Assembly: GCA_002713825.1 (NCBI GenBank)
Contig: PAUU01000047.1
Span: 19,809-39,933, forward strand
Length of the DNA: 20,125 nt
Reading direction: 5' to 3'
Origin: Acidiferrobacteraceae bacterium
GTDB taxonomy: Bacteria; Pseudomonadota; Gammaproteobacteria; Arenicellales; UBA868
The position numbers and the translations under genes are program-made. Each line of letters opens with the position of its first letter. Position 1 is the stretch's first letter. The notes under the pieces are model-generated. The model was not told the origin of the DNA, did not search any database, and worked only from the letters and a program-made list of their open reading frames with translations. This document shows, one piece after another, positions 16,059 to 20,125 of this stretch.

Positions 16059-18010
16059 CAGTTGATTTTCACTAACCCGCCAGAAATCTCCGCAATCGCG
16101 GCCCCGGCGACTTTGGTTTGTGCGGACGACTGCAATGATGCTCCAGCCTGGCCTTGAACATCCACTGTCGCGTCGCTACTGACCTTAACTCCGGAGGCAC
16201 CCGACAGCGACGCCGATGCGTTCGACGAAAGCGACATGGCACCTGACGCTGAAATATTAGTCGACGCGGTTGAAGAAACTTTGAGTTCTGAGGCCGTAAT
16301 CGTGATACCGTCGGAATTAATTTTGACACTATTGCTTCCCACCTTAATCTCGATCTCCTCCGTTCCTTCAATGAGGATCTTTTTGGACTTCTCTGTGAGA
16401 CTTTCCGTAACATCCAGTAGATAAGTGTCTTTAGCCGTTGTTTCCGCTTTCTTATCGATTGTTCTGCTGAATTCTCCCTTAACCGTCTCCGTCAGGTTAT
16501 TCTCAACCTGAACAGAGAAGTCTTTCGCCGCACTCATCGAGATCAATTCCGAATCCGCTTTATCGTCGAAGAAAAGCTCGTTTGACTTTCCCGACAGCTT
16601 GGTACTCATTCCCGTCTTGGTTGAATTCGTCTGAGGGAAGATCGCGGTATTTACGCTGTTATAGGCACTTCCAACAACCACAGGCCTATCAATATCCTCG
16701 TCCAGGAAGCCCACCAACACTTCATCTCCCGCCCTTGGGATGAACTGCGTGCCTCTCGACTTGCCAGCCATCAGTTGCCCCACTCGAATCCAGCAACTTG
16801 GGGAGTCGCCGTCTGATTTATCCCAATGGAAACGAACCCTGACTCTTCCCTGATCATCTTGTGCGGGTTCACCGCTGGTTTTCCCTTCGACCATTCCGCT
16901 CGTAAATCCTGGTGGGACAGGCTTGGGGATGACTCTTGGGAAAAATTTCCGCGAGGTGCTGACACACTGAAATTCGTTGTTGTACTTAAAGATGCCATCC
17001 GGCCGCGTTGAAAAAAAGTGATCAACCGACACCAGTAAATAGTCCCCCATTTGGGCGCTATCAAAATGAGCTTTCAGACTAAACCGCTCGCTCGCGGTGA
17101 GATCCGGACTCCAGCTTTTGCCCTCAACCTGAGCGTAAATACTTTCCTCGCTTGACAGCCTGCGCTTAACCAAGAAATCTGAAAGCGTTTCTAACTTTCC
17201 CGTCACGGTTGGCTCAGCAGTATTCGAACTCACCAGCGAAGCGGCATTCGCAAGCTTATCTGAGCTCTTAGTTTTTGAGGTTTCGGTGTACTTAGTCTGC
17301 TCATAGTCATAGTTTCCAAGCGCCGTTGCCGGCACGTGGAAATGATTATCAACTTGCCAATGGAAGATCGTATTTTTAGACTCCTCTGGATCTGTCGAGT
17401 AGACGTAGTCGTCGCCGGACACCTTGGAACTTGTCGATTCGGCATCCTGCATCACCATCTTGTGACTTCCAATCTTCTGCTCAAAATAGAAGTTCACTCC
17501 CACCTCTGCCAGCAGCCGACAAACAAAATCGAAATCACTCTCCCCGTATTGCAAACAGTAAGGGCGAACAAGGCTGGGTATTGAGAGAAAATTGAATTCA
17601 CCCCGAAAACCTGCATCCTCGAGCACTGAGGAGACGATACTCTGCGTATTCTTATTCTGAAACACACGAAAGTTCTTAGAAAAACTCAGAAGCCAAAACC
17701 AGGGCTTAAGCACAAATTCATACTGCTGCATGCCGTCAGGTTCATCCCCCAGACCCGATCTAATCTGCTCTATATAGCCCTCAAACTCGCGCTTCTTGCT
17801 CGCGCTCGAACCGGGTCCGTCGTAAACCGTACAGGTTAGTTTCTTTCCGATCAAAGACTCTGCGGAAAGATTTTTCGCTGCCAGCAACACCGTGATCTCG
17901 CCAACTTGGGAAACTTTCTCTCTGACCGTCAAAGCGCCAACGATGTACTCTTTTCCATCGCTATCCTTAGCTCGGAGTCGACTGGTGATGGGGCTGAAAT
18001 CGGCGTCCAT
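16058..18010 (-). CDS. vgrG: VgrG (TssI), T6SS spike protein
   Basis: VgrG trimers form the spike between the Hcp tube and the PAAR tip. The 650 residues show the gp27-like part (about 1-350, with LQYGESDFDFVCRLLAEVG at about 153-171 and FYFE), then the gp5-like OB domain with GRVRVRFHWDK (about 388-398), CWIRVGQLMAGKSRGTQFIP and AGDEVLVGFLDEDIDRPVVVG (about 427-447). The rest is a beta-helix, ending in a Ser/Ala-rich repeat zone (about 575-640) and ISGGLVKIN. There is no extra catalytic domain, so it is not an evolved VgrG. It lies 12 bp after the kinase-like gene and overlaps the DUF6931-like gene by one base. No clear ribosome-binding site precedes the ATG. Confidence 0.96.
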   Translation of the reverse strand: MDADFSPITSRLRAKDSDGKEYIVGALTVREKVSQVGEITVLLAAKNLSAESLIGKKLTCTVYDGPGSSASKKREFEGYIEQIRSGLGDEPDGMQQYEFVLKPWFWLLSFSKNFRVFQNKNTQSIVSSVLEDAGFRGEFNFLSIPSLVRPYCLQYGESDFDFVCRLLAEVGVNFYFEQKIGSHKMVMQDAESTSSKVSGDDYVYSTDPEESKNTIFHWQVDNHFHVPATALGNYDYEQTKYTETSKTKSSDKLANAASLVSSNTAEPTVTGKLETLSDFLVKRRLSSEESIYAQVEGKSWSPDLTASERFSLKAHFDSAQMGDYLLVSVDHFFSTRPDGIFKYNNEFQCVSTSRKFFPRVIPKPVPPGFTSGMVEGKTSGEPAQDDQGRVRVRFHWDKSDGDSPSCWIRVGQLMAGKSRGTQFIPRAGDEVLVGFLDEDIDRPVVVGSAYNSVNTAIFPQTNSTKTGMSTKLSGKSNELFFDDKADSELISMSAAKDFSVQVENNLTETVKGEFSRTIDKKAETTAKDTYLLDVTESLTEKSKKILIEGTEEIEIKVGSNSVKINSDGITITASELKVSSTASTNISASGAMSLSSNASASLSGASGVKVSSDATVDVQGQAGASLQSSAQTKVAGAAIAEISGGLVKIN

Positions 18011-18022
18011 AACGTTATCTAA

Positions 18023-18703
18023 CTAGTTCAAGCTTTGCATATCTTGAGTTTCCGACTGAAAATTATCGTACTGCTCAAGAACGCAATCCCGAAAGTGTCT
18101 GCCAAAAGCCTTTGTAGCCAAGTAAATATCATTGGCGTCGAGCGAGAAGAACGCGGCAACACTCTGACCCCTAAACGGATGTCGGTGGGTAGAGTTCACA
18201 AAGCGCGTTACTTCTAGAGAAAAAAGATCATCCCTGACTGAAACGGTCCCGCGCCCGGTCAACTGTTTCCAGGACGCGAACGATGGCGAAAAAGAACGCT
18301 CGCTTAGTTCACTGTAATTCTTCCCGAGCGGTGCCGCTGCATTGAAGTCTACGAGATAAGCATCGGTTTCATTGATCAGGATATTGGCTGGCTTGATATC
18401 GGAGTGATTCCATCCCAAGTTATGAAGGTGCAGGATCGCATCTCCAATCTGCTCCAAGCAAGCATTTGGCACAGATTGCCCTTCCTGAAGGATTTGAGAT
18501 AACGGCACCCCCGGCATTCGCTCCATGAGGAGTTCAGAAGATGCTGCCCGCTCGGCAAAATCTAGCGGCCTGGGGACAGCCGAGTGCCGAGCCTGGCAAA
18601 GAATCTGCGCCTCTTTTTTGAGACGGCGACGGTCAATCCTTGAGACGGCGGTCTTCCGGAATATCTGAGGCCTGTGACGACATGTGACTCTTCGGAGGAA
18701 CAC
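18023..18703 (-). CDS. Protein-kinase-like protein with a short N-lobe
   Basis: The C-lobe of a Ser/Thr protein kinase is clear in these 226 residues: LHNLGWNHSDIKPANILI with catalytic Asp 102, Lys 104 and Asn 107 (HSD in place of HRD), AYLVDFN with metal-binding Asp 119 (DFN in place of DFG), and VRDDLFSL, matching the conserved helix-F Asp. The N-lobe is very short. From the GTG start there is no glycine-rich loop and no sure beta-3 lysine, although RRRLKKEAQIL looks like the alpha-C helix with its Glu. An in-frame stop at 18725-18727 leaves at most eight more codons upstream, without ATG. Kinases are known T6SS regulators (PpkA in Pseudomonas), but this one has no membrane or sensor domain. 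It may be an active small kinase of Bud32- or WaaP-like build, or a pseudokinase. Confidence 0.7.
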   Translation of the reverse strand: MFLRRVTCRHRPQIFRKTAVSRIDRRRLKKEAQILCQARHSAVPRPLDFAERAASSELLMERMPGVPLSQILQEGQSVPNACLEQIGDAILHLHNLGWNHSDIKPANILINETDAYLVDFNAAAPLGKNYSELSERSFSPSFASWKQLTGRGTVSVRDDLFSLEVTRFVNSTHRHPFRGQSVAAFFSLDANDIYLATKAFGRHFRDCVLEQYDNFQSETQDMQSLN

Positions 18704-18708
18704 TTTTA

Positions 18709-18743
18709 TGATTGATGCTTTACGTTAATGGAGTGATCAATCA
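18709..18743 (-). promoter_or_regulatory. 8-bp inverted repeat across the tssM stop, before the kinase-like gene
   Basis: TGATTGAT (18709-18716) and ATCAATCA (18736-18743) are perfect inverted repeats 19 bp apart. One arm contains the tssM TGA stop and the other ends 5 nt before the kinase GTG. In mRNA this could form a hairpin that hides the kinase start. As DNA it could bind a dimeric regulator. No T-run follows. Confidence 0.35.
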
Positions 18744-20125
18744 GATACCACCAGGCGGCTTAAAACTGGAGTAAAGAGATAGGTCAAATGGACTGTGGGG
18801 GCCCTTCAACCTGATTGTCGCATCTATAGGGCCATCCTCCATCTCGATTCTGACAGGAATCTGGCGACCCTCCATGATCGGGCTTGAGTGGGCCAGTATT
18901 CGAAACCAAGACCACGCCCCTGGAATCTCTCGCTCTGAAGAGAGAGCCAAGCCCTTAAAAGTCCTAAGGTCCAATTTGTCCGCGCTAGTTGGCCAAACCT
19001 GCGGCTTCCAAAATGCTGGGCCGTGTCGATATACAACTAAGGGTCCCGCGGAGCTGACACTAAATTCAGTTAGGTCAACGGGCATGTTATTGACGCGCAT
19101 TTCGAATTCCAACCCTGGATTCGTCCCGGTCAGATCAAACAACGCTTCTCGAATGAGCAGTGATGCTTTCAAAAACTCTCCCAACGCGGGATCTAACTTC
19201 AAGCCGTCATCCCACAAGAAACTTGGTGGGCTACCCGACCCCGCCTCCCCAAAACGAAAAGGTGAGATCCAATCCGAGACGAAACTGTCAACAATTCCTC
19301 TTGTCCTAAAGAACGCTGAAAACTTATCTACATCTGCATCAGCTTGGCTAGCGGGTTGAAACGGGAATCGTGTGGCAAGAGATTGATTAAACTCGCTGAC
19401 TACCTGATTTCGCCACTGGCGCGACAGCCATTCGTGCGCTACGGCAATCAACAGGCTATTCGCGTTCGTGGATAAATCGACAAGCCAGTTCTTAATGACT
19501 TCGGGATAGTTATCTGCACTCAGTCGCATTCGCGCTATAGGGTTCGTACCGCTTGCGTCCGGAGCTTTCCAGGTTTCAAAGATATCTCGACCACTGTCTG
19601 CGCTGCTGACGAAGGGCTGAATCCACTGGTTCAACTCATGCAAGTTGCTCATAAGCGCAGCCACCTGGGTCTGCTTGGCCACGGGGTCAAGTAACTTATG
19701 AAAATTGACAAAGGCGGTCGTAATCGACTCAGCCATCAGATTCTTCTGTAGCTGTTCTCGAGCCTTACGTGCCTTTTCACTTTTTTGAGCCTTCTTTTCC
19801 AGTTTCAGGAGCTTGCTCACCGATGCCGGCGCCTTGATTCCGGTCAACTTTGAAGAGGACCCTTTCTTCTTTTCTTGAGGAGCAGGGATATATAACTTCG
19901 TGTGGGTATTTGTAATGCCCATCAGCTCGGCTAATGGTGACGTGGTAGATGAACTGGCATTGGCCAATAAAGACTGCAGCTCGCTACTATTTTTCGCCTT
20001 CTTTACCTCGACAGACGACAGTATCCCAGTCCAGACATCTATATAGTCACGGGTATACAACTGTCTGATCCCCGACGCCAGGTTCTCATGCACCTGTACA
20101 CTGAGACTGTCCCTGACCTTGGGAT
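18741..20125 (-). CDS. tssM: TssM (IcmF family) C-terminal part, incomplete at the right edge
   Basis: TssM is the large inner-membrane T6SS protein whose periplasmic part reaches the outer-membrane lipoprotein TssJ. The window holds only the C-terminal 460 or so residues. An in-frame GTG at 20091-20093 is not the start, because the frame stays open to the edge (PKVRDSLSVQVHENLASGIRQLY). Family signs are LYTRDYIDVWTGILSSVEV, SPLAELMGITNTHTKL, a central WLSRQWRNQVVSEFNQSLATRFPF, FLKASLLIREALFD and the C-terminal GAWSWFRILA and SPFDLSLYSSFKPP. No membrane segments are expected here; those lie upstream. A lysine-rich linker (19740-19874) is notable. Full TssM proteins are about 1,100-1,300 residues. 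Confidence 0.93.
   Translation of the reverse strand, partial: PKVRDSLSVQVHENLASGIRQLYTRDYIDVWTGILSSVEVKKAKNSSELQSLLANASSSTTSPLAELMGITNTHTKLYIPAPQEKKKGSSSKLTGIKAPASVSKLLKLEKKAQKSEKARKAREQLQKNLMAESITTAFVNFHKLLDPVAKQTQVAALMSNLHELNQWIQPFVSSADSGRDIFETWKAPDASGTNPIARMRLSADNYPEVIKNWLVDLSTNANSLLIAVAHEWLSRQWRNQVVSEFNQSLATRFPFQPASQADADVDKFSAFFRTRGIVDSFVSDWISPFRFGEAGSGSPPSFLWDDGLKLDPALGEFLKASLLIREALFDLTGTNPGLEFEMRVNNMPVDLTEFSVSSAGPLVVYRHGPAFWKPQVWPTSADKLDLRTFKGLALSSEREIPGAWSWFRILAHSSPIMEGRQIPVRIEMEDGPIDATIRLKGPHSPFDLSLYSSFKPPGGI

Noticed and set aside
16058..16340. Toxin extension at the VgrG C-terminus
   Set aside because: The region is a Ser/Ala-rich beta-helix repeat ending in the usual GGLVKIN, not a separate domain.
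18874..19359. Plus-strand open frame opposite tssM
   Set aside because: No recognisable protein features, and the opposite strand reads as a clear TssM C-terminal domain.
1..20125. CRISPR arrays, tRNA or rRNA genes, insertion sequences
   Set aside because: No regularly spaced repeats, no cloverleaf or rRNA-like stretches and no transposase motifs were seen.

Overview
The window is dominated by a type VI secretion system (T6SS) locus. Sixteen genes lie on the minus strand, read from the right edge to the left, from about 20125 down to 214. A small piece of an unrelated gene points towards them from the left edge on the plus strand (1..141). The code is standard bacterial with ATG, GTG and TTG starts, and base composition is balanced. 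Cluster content and the C-terminal aromatic end of the plus-strand protein suggest a Gram-negative proteobacterium. The Hcp, TssB, TssC, VgrG and ClpV types would fit a gammaproteobacterium, but I cannot place it further from sequence alone.

Order along the minus strand: tssM (3' two-fifths or so, entering at the right edge), a small protein-kinase-like gene, vgrG (tssI), a DUF6931-like gene, a 182-bp gap, hcp (tssD), tssB, tssC, a hairpin, a second tssC-like gene (tssC2, like impD of Rhizobium), tssE, tssF, tssG, tssH/clpV, a small signal-anchored protein, a 159-bp gap with a structured element, a J-domain protein, a 14- to 15-repeat Sel1 protein, a PAAR tip protein and a methyltransferase with an N-terminal zinc-ribbon-like segment. 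tssE-tssF-tssG-tssH overlap one another or nearly touch, as do vgrG with the DUF6931-like gene and Sel1-PAAR-methyltransferase, so these sets are probably co-translated.

How it works together: TssM is part of the inner-membrane complex. TssE, TssF and TssG build the baseplate. Hcp forms the inner tube, TssB and TssC the contractile sheath, VgrG and PAAR the spike, and ClpV recycles the contracted sheath. TssJ, TssK, TssL and TssA are not in the window; they may lie beyond the right edge upstream of tssM. No canonical T6SS effector-immunity pair is visible.

The most unusual parts are the accessory genes and RNA structure. These are a perfect 30-bp palindrome placed between the abundant tube/sheath genes and the baseplate genes, a second TssC that lacks the N-terminal extension of the first, a kinase-like protein with a very short N-lobe, and a left-end module (J-domain, Sel1 repeats, PAAR, methyltransferase) that could be a dedicated tip-loading or cargo unit. 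All functional proposals for these accessory genes are inference.
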